Shown here: piece after piece, positions 1 through 8,556 of the stretch
Layout: the number at the start of each line of letters is the position of its first letter
Numbering within the stretch: the stretch's first letter is position 1
DNA from: Acidimicrobiales bacterium
GTDB taxonomy: Bacteria > Actinomycetota > Acidimicrobiia > Acidimicrobiales > SZUA-35
DNA length: 64,000 nt
NCBI GenBank assembly: GCA_028285495.1
Contig: JANQPB010000042.1
Span: 186,001-250,000 of the forward strand
Reading direction: 5' to 3'
Position numbers and translations under genes: made by a program
The notes under the pieces: generated by a model
What the model saw: only the letters and a program-made list of their open reading frames with translations
The model's database searches: none
What the model was told of the DNA's origin: nothing

Positions 1-678
1 GACGCCGTCGACCTCGCCGGGCTCGGGCCGGTCTACGGCGCCCAGTTCCTGGCCAGCTCCGATGCGAGGTGGGCCGGCGCCCTGCACCAGCTGTTCCTCG
101 GCCGGCCGGCCGCCGACGCCGAGCTCGACGTCACCGTCACCCGCCTGGAACAGGGAGCGGATCGCCTCGACCTGACGACCGAGCTGGCCCGCTCCGACCA
201 CTGGGCCGGGTCCGAGCTCGACCAGATGTACCGGAACGTGCTCGGCCGGGAGGCCGATCCCGACGGCCGCCGCTACTGGATGGCGCAGATCGGCGCCGGG
301 CTCAAGCTCCAGGACCTGGGGACCTACTTCTACGGGTCGAGCGAGTACGCCGGAGCCGCCGGTTCCGAGGCCGGCTACGTGCGTGGCCTCTACCTGGCCC
401 TCCTCGGCCGCGAGCCGGACGCCGATGGGCTGGCCTACTGGGCCGGCGAGCTGACCTCGGGGCGGGCCGAGCCGCCCGACATCGCCGCCGGGTTCTACGC
501 CTCGATCGAATCCCGCCGTGCCAGGGCGGCCCGTCTTCACCGGCGAATCCTCGGCTCCGACCCGTCCGCCGCCCGCCGCGACGAGCTGGCCGATCGTCTG
601 GCCGTCATCGGCGACGTCGGTCTCGCCGCCGAGCTCGCCGCCGGCTCCGACTACTACCGGCAGGCCGCCACCGGCTGA
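1..678 (+). CDS. DUF4214-repeat protein, 3' part (5' end outside window)
   Basis: The frame is open from the first base to the TGA at 676-678, so the start lies upstream; 225 residues are visible. Two clear DUF4214-type units can be read, with cores like YRNVLGREADPDGRRYW (about residues 77-93) and LYLALLGREPDADGLAYW (about 130-147), each followed by FYxSxE; a more degenerate unit (QLFLGRP) precedes them near residue 30. DUF4214 units occur in secreted or surface proteins of Actinobacteria and are poorly characterised. The same type of repeat forms the C-terminus of the next gene, so the two are probably tandem paralogues acting at the cell surface. I cannot say what enzyme or anchor domain, if any, sits at the missing N-terminus. 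Confidence 0.8.
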   Translation, partial: DAVDLAGLGPVYGAQFLASSDARWAGALHQLFLGRPAADAELDVTVTRLEQGADRLDLTTELARSDHWAGSELDQMYRNVLGREADPDGRRYWMAQIGAGLKLQDLGTYFYGSSEYAGAAGSEAGYVRGLYLALLGREPDADGLAYWAGELTSGRAEPPDIAAGFYASIESRRARAARLHRRILGSDPSAARRDELADRLAVIGDVGLAAELAAGSDYYRQAATG

Positions 679-800
679 CCCATCGGCCGGCCGACCACCC
701 AACCGCCAACCCGACCCGAACGGGCCCGACTCCCGCCACACCCGCCATGTCTCATCACCTCCACCCTCAACTCACCCCCCGAACCGCCGACCGTGCGCCC

Positions 801-2738
801 ATGTCCTGCACAACGTTGGCCACCGATGTCGTCCCGTGCGTGCGGCTCGATCGACCGACCCGCTCGACCCGGCTCCGGATCCGGCTCCGGGTCCTGGCCG
901 CTGCGGCGGTGGTCGCAGCCGCCCTCGTGCCGGTCCTCGGCCCGCCCCGAGCCGACGCCCAGTCGGGCCCGACCGTCGTCATCGACGGTCGGGGCTGGGG
1001 GCACGGTCGAGGCATGGGGCAGTACGGTGCCCTCGGCTACGCCAGGGACGCCGGCTGGTCGGCCACCCAGATCCTCGACCATTTCTACGGCGGCACCACG
1101 TCCGGGCCCGCGCCGGTCCCCGGCGTCCTCGACCCCGACCGGATCCGGGTCGACCTGGTGGCGATGCGGGGCCGGGACACGATCGTGGCCCTCACCAGCG
1201 GCACCATCCACGCCATGAACGAGGGCGGTGGCACCCTGACCCGGGTCACCGGTGCCCTCCGCCTCGTCGCCACCCCGACCGGGATGGACGTGTACAGCGG
1301 CGCGGGGTGCGACGGGCCGTGGACGGCCGCGCCGGCGGTCGGCGACCACCTGATCCGTATCGAAGCCGAGACCTCCGCAACCGACGAGACCGGCCTGCTC
1401 CAGGCCTGCGCCGGCTCCCGGACCACCTGGTACGAGGGGGAGCTGTGGTCGGCGGCCACGTCGAGGGGGCAGCGGACGCTGAACCTCGTGTCGGTCGAGC
1501 AGTACCTGCGGGGCGTCGTGCCGAACGAGGTCCCCGCCAGTTGGCCCGATGCCACACTCCAGGCCCAGTCCGTGGCCGCCCGGTCCTATGTCCTCGCCGG
1601 CGACACCCGCTGGACGGAGTACGCCGACACCTGCGACTCGACGCTGTGCCAGGTCTACGACGGGCGCTTCACCACCCGCGGTGGCTCCTTCCGCTCGGCC
1701 ACCCACCCGAGCACCGACGCCGCCATCGCCGCCACCACCGGCACGGTCCGGCTCCGCGGCGACGGCTCCGTTGCCCGCACCGAGTTCTCGTCGAGCACCG
1801 GCGGTTGGACCGCCGGCGGCGACTTCCCGGCCGTGGTCGACGAGGGCGACGCGGTCACCGACAATCCGAACGCCCGTTGGCGCACCACGGTCGACCTGTC
1901 CTCGATCGAGGCCACGTACGGGCGGGGCGCCATCGTCGGCATCGCGGTCGTCGAGCGGAACGGGCTCGGGCCGGACGGCGGCCGGGTGATCGAGGCGGAG
2001 CTGCGGTTCGAGCGGGGCTCGGTGTTCGTCGACGGCGACACGGTCCGTCGCCAATTCGGGCTGCGGTCGAACTGGTTCAGCATCGGCGACCTCACCCGCG
2101 ACGGCGTCGTCCAGGAGCCGATCGACGAGCAGCTGATCGCCCGCTACGTCGACCGGGCCTACCGCCAGCTCGCGGGCCGGGCTCCGACGGCCGAGGAGGC
2201 CGAGCGGGCCACGGCGGTCGTCCGCCGCGGCTCGCGGCTCGAGCTGGCCGATTCGCTCGTCGAGAGCGAGCACTTCTCCGGCTCGCTCGTCGACGACCTC
2301 TACCAGCAGGCGCTCGGCCGGGGCCCCGATGGCCCCGGGCGGTCGTACTGGGTGGCGACGCTGGCCGACGGGCTCAAGTACGAGCACCTCGGCACCCTGT
2401 TCTACGGGTCGGCCGAGTACGTCAACCGCTCGGGTGGGACCGACGCCTCGTTCGTCGACGCCCTCTACCGCGACATCCTCGGGCGGGAGGCCGACGCCGA
2501 CGGTCGTCGCTACTGGCTCGACCAGCTGGCCGCCGGCCGAGCCAACCCGGACGACGTCGCCAACGCCTTCTATCGCTCGATCGAGTCCAGGCGGGACCGG
2601 GCCCGATCGATGCACCGGCTGGTCCTGGGCGGCGAGCCCGGCGCCAGCCTCGTCGAGCGGCTGGCCGAGCGCCTGGACACCGTCGACGACCTGGACCTGG
2701 CCGCCGAGCTGGCGGTCGACCTCGACCTGGACACCTGA
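801..2738 (+). CDS. Secreted SpoIID/LytB-domain protein with C-terminal DUF4214 repeats
   Basis: About 645 residues. An Arg-rich N-terminus is followed by a hydrophobic stretch (LAAAAVVAAALVPVLG) and ADAQS, a plausible Sec signal peptide. The SpoIID domain follows: GRGWGHGRGMGQYGALGYA near residue 60, then VEQYLRGVVPNEVPASW and AQSVAARSY, the family hallmark, near residues 233-262. SpoIID proteins are lytic transglycosylases or enhancers of peptidoglycan amidases. From about residue 440 come DUF4214-like units (LYRDILGREADADGRRYW). Starts at 747 (ATG) and 840 (GTG) are also possible; none has a good ribosome site. It ends 14 bases before the GDP-fucose synthase start, so it may lead the glycan operon. 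Peptidoglycan remodelling coupled to surface glycan assembly is an inference. Confidence 0.82.
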   Translation: MSCTTLATDVVPCVRLDRPTRSTRLRIRLRVLAAAAVVAAALVPVLGPPRADAQSGPTVVIDGRGWGHGRGMGQYGALGYARDAGWSATQILDHFYGGTTSGPAPVPGVLDPDRIRVDLVAMRGRDTIVALTSGTIHAMNEGGGTLTRVTGALRLVATPTGMDVYSGAGCDGPWTAAPAVGDHLIRIEAETSATDETGLLQACAGSRTTWYEGELWSAATSRGQRTLNLVSVEQYLRGVVPNEVPASWPDATLQAQSVAARSYVLAGDTRWTEYADTCDSTLCQVYDGRFTTRGGSFRSATHPSTDAAIAATTGTVRLRGDGSVARTEFSSSTGGWTAGGDFPAVVDEGDAVTDNPNARWRTTVDLSSIEATYGRGAIVGIAVVERNGLGPDGGRVIEAELRFERGSVFVDGDTVRRQFGLRSNWFSIGDLTRDGVVQEPIDEQLIARYVDRAYRQLAGRAPTAEEAERATAVVRRGSRLELADSLVESEHFSGSLVDDLYQQALGRGPDGPGRSYWVATLADGLKYEHLGTLFYGSAEYVNRSGGTDASFVDALYRDILGREADADGRRYWLDQLAAGRANPDDVANAFYRSIESRRDRARSMHRLVLGGEPGASLVERLAERLDTVDDLDLAAELAVDLDLDT

Positions 2739-2752
2739 CTCCGAAGGAAGCG

Positions 2753-3790
2753 ATGACCACCACCACAACCGATCTGGATGATCCCGCACCGGGGCCGGCC
2801 GGCCGCTCGGTGCCGCCGAGCGGGATCGACCCGAACGCCGCCGTCTACGTGGCCGGCCATCGCGGCCTGGTCGGCTCGGCGATCTGTCGCCGGCTGGCCG
2901 CCGCCGGCCACACCAACGTGATCACGGTTCCCCGGGCCGAGCTCGACCTCCGCGACCAGGCCGCCGTCGACCGGTGGTTCGACGAGCGTCGACCGGACTA
3001 CGTCTACCTGGTGGCCGGCACCGTCGGCGGCATCCTGGCCAACTCCACCCGCCAGGCGGAGTTCCTCTACGACAACCTGATGATCCACGCCACGGTCATC
3101 GAGGCGGCCAGGCGGGCCGACGTGACCAAGCTGCTGTACCTCGGCAGCGCCTGCGTGTACCCCCGCCACAGCCCCCAGCCGATCCCGGAGTCGGCGCTGC
3201 TGACCGGACCGCTCGAGCCGACCAACGAGGGCTACGCGCTGGCCAAGATCGCCGGCATCCGGCTGTGCGGGCACTACCGGGAGCAGTACGGCTGCAACTT
3301 CATCACCGCCATGCCGACGAACCTCTACGGGCCGGGCGACAACTTCGATCTCCGGTCGAGCCATGTGCTTCCGGCGCTGATGCGCAAGTTCCACGAGGCC
3401 AGGGAGGCGGGCCGGGACCGGGTCGAGATCTGGGGCACCGGTCGAGCAAGGCGCGAGTTCCTGCACGTCGACGACCTGGCCGACGCCTGCCTCTTCCTCA
3501 TGGACCACTACGAGGGCGACGGCCACATCAACGTCGGGACCGGGGTCGACCACTCGATCGGCGAGCTGGCGATGCTGCTGCGCAACCTCGTGCACCCGAA
3601 GGCCGATCTCGAGTTCGACCTGACCAGGCCGGACGGCATGCCCCGACGGGTGCTCGACGTCTCGGCCATCACCGCCCTCGGCTGGCGGGCCCGCATCGAC
3701 CTCCCGGCCGGCCTGGCCTCGACCTACGACTGGTACCGGGAGCACGTCGACATCGTGCTCGACGATCGCGCCGAGGTCGCAGCCAGGTGA
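2753..3790 (+). CDS. fcl: GDP-L-fucose synthase
   Basis: 345 residues, an extended SDR (NAD(P)-dependent epimerase/reductase) that converts GDP-4-keto-6-deoxy-mannose to GDP-L-fucose for cell-surface glycans. The Rossmann motif GHRGLVG lies near residue 35, followed by the family-typical SACVYP and YALAKIAG (catalytic Tyr and Lys), NLYGPGDNFD and RREFLHVDDLADA. A GAAGGAAG ribosome site sits 4 bases before the ATG at 2753, which supports this start; about 30 extra N-terminal residues precede the fold. The stop overlaps the GTG of the next glycosyltransferase (GTGA at 3787-3790), indicating translational coupling. The partner GDP-mannose dehydratase (gmd) is not in the window. Confidence 0.9.
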   Translation: MTTTTTDLDDPAPGPAGRSVPPSGIDPNAAVYVAGHRGLVGSAICRRLAAAGHTNVITVPRAELDLRDQAAVDRWFDERRPDYVYLVAGTVGGILANSTRQAEFLYDNLMIHATVIEAARRADVTKLLYLGSACVYPRHSPQPIPESALLTGPLEPTNEGYALAKIAGIRLCGHYREQYGCNFITAMPTNLYGPGDNFDLRSSHVLPALMRKFHEAREAGRDRVEIWGTGRARREFLHVDDLADACLFLMDHYEGDGHINVGTGVDHSIGELAMLLRNLVHPKADLEFDLTRPDGMPRRVLDVSAITALGWRARIDLPAGLASTYDWYREHVDIVLDDRAEVAAR

Positions 3791-5109
3791 CCCTCGTCGA
3801 ACCAGCCCACCAGGCTCGGCCCGCAGGGGCGTCGGACGACGACATCGCCCCTGGCACGATCGCCATCGTCAGCCCCCGGCACGGCCCGGGGGTCATCGGC
3901 GGGGCCGAGGCCGTGCTCGGCGAGACGGCGCTCGGCCTGGCCGGACGCGGTCTGCCGGTCGAGATCCTCACCACCTGTGCCCGGGACCACTACACGTGGG
4001 CGAACGAGTTCCCGGCCGGCGTCGACCGGGCCGAGGGGACGAGCGACCCGTCCTGGGGCGGGGCCCCGGTGCTCGTCCGCCGGTTCCCGGTCGAGCTCGA
4101 CACGCCGGGCACCGACCGGGATCGGATCGGTGACCGGATCCTGGCCGGCGACCACATCACCATCCAGGACCAGCAGCGCTGGATCAACGACAGCCTCCGG
4201 TCGTCTGGGCTCTGGGACCACGTGTTCGATCACGGCGACCGGTACCGGGCGCTGATCTTCGCCCCCTACATGTTCTGGACCACCTACGCCGTCAGCGCGA
4301 TCCACCCGGACCGGTCGATCCTCATGCCGTGTCTCCACGACGAGCCGCCGGCCCATCTCGACATCTTCGCCTCGATGATGGCCGGCGCGGCAGGGATCTG
4401 GTTCCTGACCGACCCGGAGCGGGACCTGGCCGAGCGGCTCTACCAGCTCCCGGCCAACCAGACCGTGGTCGGCGCCTCCATCGCCTTCCCGCACGAGTTC
4501 GCCCGCGACCGCTTCGCCACCGAGTTCGGCATCGACGGGCCGTACCTGTACTACGGCGGGCGCCGGGAGTGGGGCAAGGGCTGGGACGACCTGCTCGCCG
4601 GCTACGCCCGCTACCTGGCCCGCCGCCGGGGACGTCCGGTGCTGCCACTGGTCACGTCCGGGGTCGGCGCGGTCGACCCGCCGCCCGGCGCCGGCGGCTT
4701 CGTGATCGATGTCGGACTCCTCACCGATCGCCAGCGCGACGACGCCATGGCCGGCGCCGCCGCCTACCTGCAGCCGAGCGCCCTGGAGTCGTTCTCCCGC
4801 ACGGTGCTCGAGGCGATGGCGGCATCGACGCCGGTGGTGGCCAACCGGGAGAGCGCCGTGGTCCGCTGGCACCTGGAGAACTCGGGGGCGGGCCTCACCT
4901 ACGACGGCGGGGCCGAGCTGGTCGAATGCCTCGACTTCGTCACCGACGAACCGGTGGCCGCCGCCGCCCTGGCCGCGACCGGGCCGGACTACGTCGGCCG
5001 GCGCTACCGCATCGAGCAGGTGATCGATCGGATGGTCGACACCATCGACGACTGGTTGCCGCCCGACCGACCGGCGGCGACGCCGGGAGCGGGGGAGCAG
5101 CGGCGATGA
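3787..5109 (+). CDS. Glycosyltransferase, GT4-like (GT-B fold)
   Basis: 440 residues. The N-terminal half carries a glycine-rich loop (GPGVIGGAEAVLGETALGLAGRG) typical of the acceptor domain of family 4 transferases, and the C-terminal half has GGRREWGKGWDDLL and the E-x7-E signature ESFSRTVLEAMA, which binds the nucleotide-sugar donor. It probably adds a sugar to a surface glycan at the cytoplasmic membrane. The GTG start overlaps the fcl stop by 4 bases and its own stop overlaps the next gene's ATG, so it is part of one translationally coupled operon with GDP-fucose and dTDP-rhamnose genes. Donor and acceptor cannot be read from sequence; GDP-fucose is a guess from context. Confidence 0.82.
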   Translation: MTLVEPAHQARPAGASDDDIAPGTIAIVSPRHGPGVIGGAEAVLGETALGLAGRGLPVEILTTCARDHYTWANEFPAGVDRAEGTSDPSWGGAPVLVRRFPVELDTPGTDRDRIGDRILAGDHITIQDQQRWINDSLRSSGLWDHVFDHGDRYRALIFAPYMFWTTYAVSAIHPDRSILMPCLHDEPPAHLDIFASMMAGAAGIWFLTDPERDLAERLYQLPANQTVVGASIAFPHEFARDRFATEFGIDGPYLYYGGRREWGKGWDDLLAGYARYLARRRGRPVLPLVTSGVGAVDPPPGAGGFVIDVGLLTDRQRDDAMAGAAAYLQPSALESFSRTVLEAMAASTPVVANRESAVVRWHLENSGAGLTYDGGAELVECLDFVTDEPVAAAALAATGPDYVGRRYRIEQVIDRMVDTIDDWLPPDRPAATPGAGEQRR

Positions 5110-6572
5110 GGATCCTGCTCGTGAGCCCGTTCGCCCCCCACCGCGACGGCATCGCCACCTATGCGGTGCAGGAGCTTCGACGGCTCCGCCAGGAGGGCAA
5201 CACGGTCGAGGTCTGCTCGCCGCAGCCGTCGGCCGCCCGCTGGCACCTGCCGCTCGGCGGGCCCGCCGGCATGTCCAAGCTCGTCGCCCTCGCCGGCGAC
5301 CACGACCGGGTCGTCCTGCAGTTCGGGCCCGAGCTCGCCTTCGGCCGCTGCCGGAGCAGTGCCCAGCGGGTCGCGGTGTGGATGGGGCTGGTGGCGCTGG
5401 CCCGGCGCCGTCCGCTCGAGCTGCGGCTGCACGAGGTCGAGTACGGGCCGCTCGACCAGAGTCCCCTGGAGCGCCGGGCGGCCCGCCTGGCCATGGCCGC
5501 GGCCGAACGGGTCACCGTCCACACCGAAGCCGAGCGGGACGCGCTCGACCGACGGCTCGGCATCGGCCGCCGGCTGGAGATCGTCGACCACGGTCGCAAC
5601 TTCCGGCCGGCCGCCCGCCTGACGAGGGCGGATGCCCGCCGGCGGCTCGGCCTCCCGGTCGACGGCTTCCGGTTCGTCGCCATCGGGTTCCTCCAGCACC
5701 ACAAGGGCTTCGACCTCGCCGTCGAGGCGATCGACCGGCTCCCGGTGCGGTCGGACGGTGCCGGCCGGGCGGCCCACCTGCACGTGGTCGGCTCCGCCAG
5801 GGTCGACCATCCGGAGATCGCGACCTACGTCGCCGATCTCGCCGCCCGCTGTGGCCGCACGGCCAACGCCACCCTGCACGAGGGCTACGTGAGCGACGTC
5901 GACTTCGACCGTTGGTTGCAGGCCGCCGATGCGGTCGTGCTGCCCTACCGCGAGATCTGGTCGTCCGGGGTGCTGGAGCGGGCCCGCCTCTTCGGGGTCA
6001 CGATCGTCGCCTCGGACCTGCCCCAGCTCCGCGACCAGGCCCCTCCGGAGACCCTGTTCGTCGGCGACGTCGACGAGCTGGCCGTCGTCATGGACAAGCT
6101 GCGGTCGGCGGCCGGCGGCGCCGATCGCCCGGGCCGGCAGGCGCCGGACGAACCGGGGCTCGTCGAGCCCGGGGCCGCAGCGCCGACACCCGAGCCGTGG
6201 GCCGTCGACCCGAGGGCCCCCGACCGGATCGACCTGCAGCGCCAGATCTCCGAGCGGGCCAGGACCACGGTCATCGGCGGCACCGGCGTCGACGTCGACG
6301 ACCACGGCAGGCGGGCGGTCGACGCGCTGTTGGCCCTCGGGCCGTCGCCCCGCGTCGAGCCGGTGTCGGCCCGACCCGGCGTCGCCCCGGTCAAGCGGGT
6401 CATCGCCCGGCTGACCAACTGGCGGATCGACCCGGTGGCCGACCGGCTCGAGGCGCTGCAGCGGGCGACGACCGAGGCCGTGGCCCGACTCGAGGCCAGG
6501 ACCGAGACCGCAAGCCGAATCGACGAGCCCGCCCCGGATCGAGCGGGGGACCGAGTGGAGGAGAAGACATGA
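5106..6572 (+). CDS. Glycosyltransferase (GT-B) with long C-terminal extension
   Basis: 488 residues starting MRILLVSPFAPHRDGIATYA, the classic N-terminus of a GT4-like transferase with a donor/acceptor loop. The second domain has AIGFLQHHKGFDLAVEAI and PYREIWSSGVLERA, where the usual E-x7-E is weak (only SSGVLER is conserved-looking). About 120 C-terminal residues, rich in Arg, Pro and Glu, follow and contain a short amphipathic stretch (VIARLTNWRIDPVADRLEALQ) that could contact the membrane or partner proteins. ATGA overlaps with both neighbours show tight coupling. The protein likely works in the same surface-glycan pathway; its sugar specificity is unknown. Confidence 0.78.
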   Translation: MRILLVSPFAPHRDGIATYAVQELRRLRQEGNTVEVCSPQPSAARWHLPLGGPAGMSKLVALAGDHDRVVLQFGPELAFGRCRSSAQRVAVWMGLVALARRRPLELRLHEVEYGPLDQSPLERRAARLAMAAAERVTVHTEAERDALDRRLGIGRRLEIVDHGRNFRPAARLTRADARRRLGLPVDGFRFVAIGFLQHHKGFDLAVEAIDRLPVRSDGAGRAAHLHVVGSARVDHPEIATYVADLAARCGRTANATLHEGYVSDVDFDRWLQAADAVVLPYREIWSSGVLERARLFGVTIVASDLPQLRDQAPPETLFVGDVDELAVVMDKLRSAAGGADRPGRQAPDEPGLVEPGAAAPTPEPWAVDPRAPDRIDLQRQISERARTTVIGGTGVDVDDHGRRAVDALLALGPSPRVEPVSARPGVAPVKRVIARLTNWRIDPVADRLEALQRATTEAVARLEARTETASRIDEPAPDRAGDRVEEKT

Positions 6573-6961
6573 CCACCAAGCGAGACGAGCGCATCGGCAT
6601 CGCCGAGGAGCAGCCGCCGGCGCGACCGCAGCCGGCGGCGCCGGGCGAGCGTCAGGAGGCCGCCGACCCGTCGGCCGAGGCCGATCTGCTGCGGCGCCAG
6701 CTCCGGCGCGAGCGCGAGCGTTCGCTGAACGCGACCGACCGGGTCCTCGGGGCCCAGGCCGAGGCGGCCCAGGCCAGGGCCGAGATCAAGGAGCTGCGGT
6801 ACATGCTCCACGTGCGCGAGGCCGAGATGGCCGAGCTGGCCAGCCAGCTCGAACGGGCCAGGGCGACGACGACGGTCGGACCGTCGGCGGCCCAGGTCGG
6901 CGAGTGGGCCAAGCGTGCGCCCGACACGGCCCGTCGGCTCGTCAAGCGGGTGCGGGGATGA
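6569..6961 (+). CDS. Small coiled-coil protein of the glycan operon
   Basis: 130 residues, no family recognised. The first 35 residues are Pro/Ala/Glu-rich and probably disordered. Residues about 38-100 are a strongly charged heptad-like helix (ADLLRRQLRRERERS, then EIKELRYMLHVREAEMAELASQLERA) that should form a coiled coil. The tail is basic (RRLVKRVRG). There is no signal peptide or membrane segment, so it is probably cytoplasmic. It overlaps the preceding and following glycosyltransferases by ATGA, so its synthesis is coupled to theirs and a scaffold or chain-length/assembly role is conceivable, but this is only inference. Confidence 0.72.
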   Translation: MTTKRDERIGIAEEQPPARPQPAAPGERQEAADPSAEADLLRRQLRRERERSLNATDRVLGAQAEAAQARAEIKELRYMLHVREAEMAELASQLERARATTTVGPSAAQVGEWAKRAPDTARRLVKRVRG

Positions 6962-8556
6962 CCGGGCGGAGCGCCGGGGAGCGGGCGTCCGCATCGCCGC
7001 CGCCCGGCGGTGATGGCGGTCCGCCGGGGCAGGGTGCGCCGGTGGCGACGGCCGGGGTCGTGGCCATGACCCGACGCGGGGGAGCGGTGGCCGGCTGGAC
7101 GGGACCGGTCGAGGCGCTCGCCGGGCTCGACGGCCCGAGCCGGGGATCGGCCGGCGATCGGATCCTCCTCGTCCCCGATGGCGTGGAGCTGCTCGACGAC
7201 GCCGAGGCCCGCATCCGCGAGATGCTGGTCCACGATCCCGACATCGACCTCGCCTATTTCGACGCCATCGTCGCCCAGCCCGGTCGATCCGAGCAGGCGG
7301 CCCTCCGCCCCGGGTTCTCGCCAGACCGGCTCCTCGGTCAGGACTACCTCGGCCCGGTGGTGCTCGTCCGTCGCGACCTGCTCCGCCGCCATCGGGAGGA
7401 GGCCGGCCCCTTCGAGCTCCCCCTCGTTCGGGACCGGCTGGCCGACCTCGCCGCCCGCAGCCCGATCGTGGCCCACCTGCCCCAGCTGATCTACCGGACG
7501 GGCCTGGCCCCGGACCCAGGGGCGCTGCCGTCCGGCCCGCCGTCCGATCGACCGTCGCCCCGCCGCACGGCCGTCAGCATCATCATGCCGACGATGGGGG
7601 CCACCCGCCGCCTCGACCAGGGCACCGTCACGATGTGCCTCCAGGCGCTCGACTCGGTGGTCACGATGACGACGTACCGGCCGCTCGAGGTCGTCCTCGT
7701 CGTCACGCCGGGCACGCCCGACGACCTCCAGACCCGCCTGGCCGCCACCATCGGTCGTCATCCGGTCGAGCGGCGGCCTCCGGTGCGGATCTGCCGCGAC
7801 GATCGGCCCTTCAACTTCGCCAACGCCTGCAACCGCGGGGCGATCATGGCCAGGGGAGAGGTGCTGGTCTTCCTCAACGACGACACCGAGGTCATCAGCC
7901 CCGACTGGCTCGATCGGATGGTGGCCTGGACCAGCGACCCCGGCATCGGGGCCGTCGGGGCCCGCCTGCTGTACGCCGACGGCACGATCCAGCACGCGGG
8001 GATCTGGAGCCGGGGCGGCCATCCCACCCATCGCTACCAGGGCTTCCGGGCCGATCATCCCGGGCACCTCGGCAGCCTGCAGACCGTGCAGAACTGCCTG
8101 GCCGTGACCGGTGCCTGCCTGGCCGTCGAGGCCGACAAGTTCCAGCGGGCCGGCGGCTTCTGTCCGGAGTTCCCGTCCAGCTACAACGACGTCGACCTCT
8201 GCCTGAAGCTGGACGCCCTCGGTCATCGCACCGTCGTCGACCCCGGCGCCGTGCTCCGCCACCACGAGGCCTCCAGCCGCGACCCGAGGATCGAGGACTG
8301 GGAGCGTGAGCTGCTCAACCGGCGGTGGCGGCGCCTCCTGATAGCCGATCCCTACGACAACCCGAACCACCTGGCCCCCGGGGCCGACGAGTACCCGCCG
8401 CCCGATCCGGCGATCGCCCTCCGCAAGCAGGGGCGGACCGGCTACGGCAACCCCGCCCGGTTGTGGCGGCGCCCGAGCCCGGCCACCGACCTCATCGACC
8501 TCGAGCGCGGTCCGGCTGCCGCCGAGGCCAGCCAGGAGGAAGACCTTGTCAGCTAG
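6958..8556 (+). CDS. Glycosyltransferase family 2 protein
   Basis: 532 residues. The N-terminal 200 or so are unusual for the family and do not show a clear motif. A GT-A domain begins at VSIIMPTMGA and continues with FNFANACNRGAIMARGEVLVFLNDDTEVISPDWLDRM, in which NDD is the metal and nucleotide-sugar binding DxD-type motif, then GAVGARLLYADGTIQHAG and YNDVDLCLKLDALGHRTVVDP, typical of rhamnosyltransferase-like GT2 enzymes. It probably transfers a sugar to a lipid-linked glycan on the inner face of the membrane. It overlaps the upstream gene by ATGA and the downstream dTDP-rhamnose gene by 11 bases, which makes rhamnose a reasonable but unproven donor sugar. Confidence 0.82.
   Translation: MTGRSAGERASASPPPGGDGGPPGQGAPVATAGVVAMTRRGGAVAGWTGPVEALAGLDGPSRGSAGDRILLVPDGVELLDDAEARIREMLVHDPDIDLAYFDAIVAQPGRSEQAALRPGFSPDRLLGQDYLGPVVLVRRDLLRRHREEAGPFELPLVRDRLADLAARSPIVAHLPQLIYRTGLAPDPGALPSGPPSDRPSPRRTAVSIIMPTMGATRRLDQGTVTMCLQALDSVVTMTTYRPLEVVLVVTPGTPDDLQTRLAATIGRHPVERRPPVRICRDDRPFNFANACNRGAIMARGEVLVFLNDDTEVISPDWLDRMVAWTSDPGIGAVGARLLYADGTIQHAGIWSRGGHPTHRYQGFRADHPGHLGSLQTVQNCLAVTGACLAVEADKFQRAGGFCPEFPSSYNDVDLCLKLDALGHRTVVDPGAVLRHHEASSRDPRIEDWERELLNRRWRRLLIADPYDNPNHLAPGADEYPPPDPAIALRKQGRTGYGNPARLWRRPSPATDLIDLERGPAAAEASQEEDLVS

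Noticed and set aside
654..2789. 711-codon open frame on the minus strand
   Set aside because: It is opposite the SpoIID gene, has no start signal and a composition (Arg/Gly/Val/Asp) typical of frames shadowing GC-rich genes.
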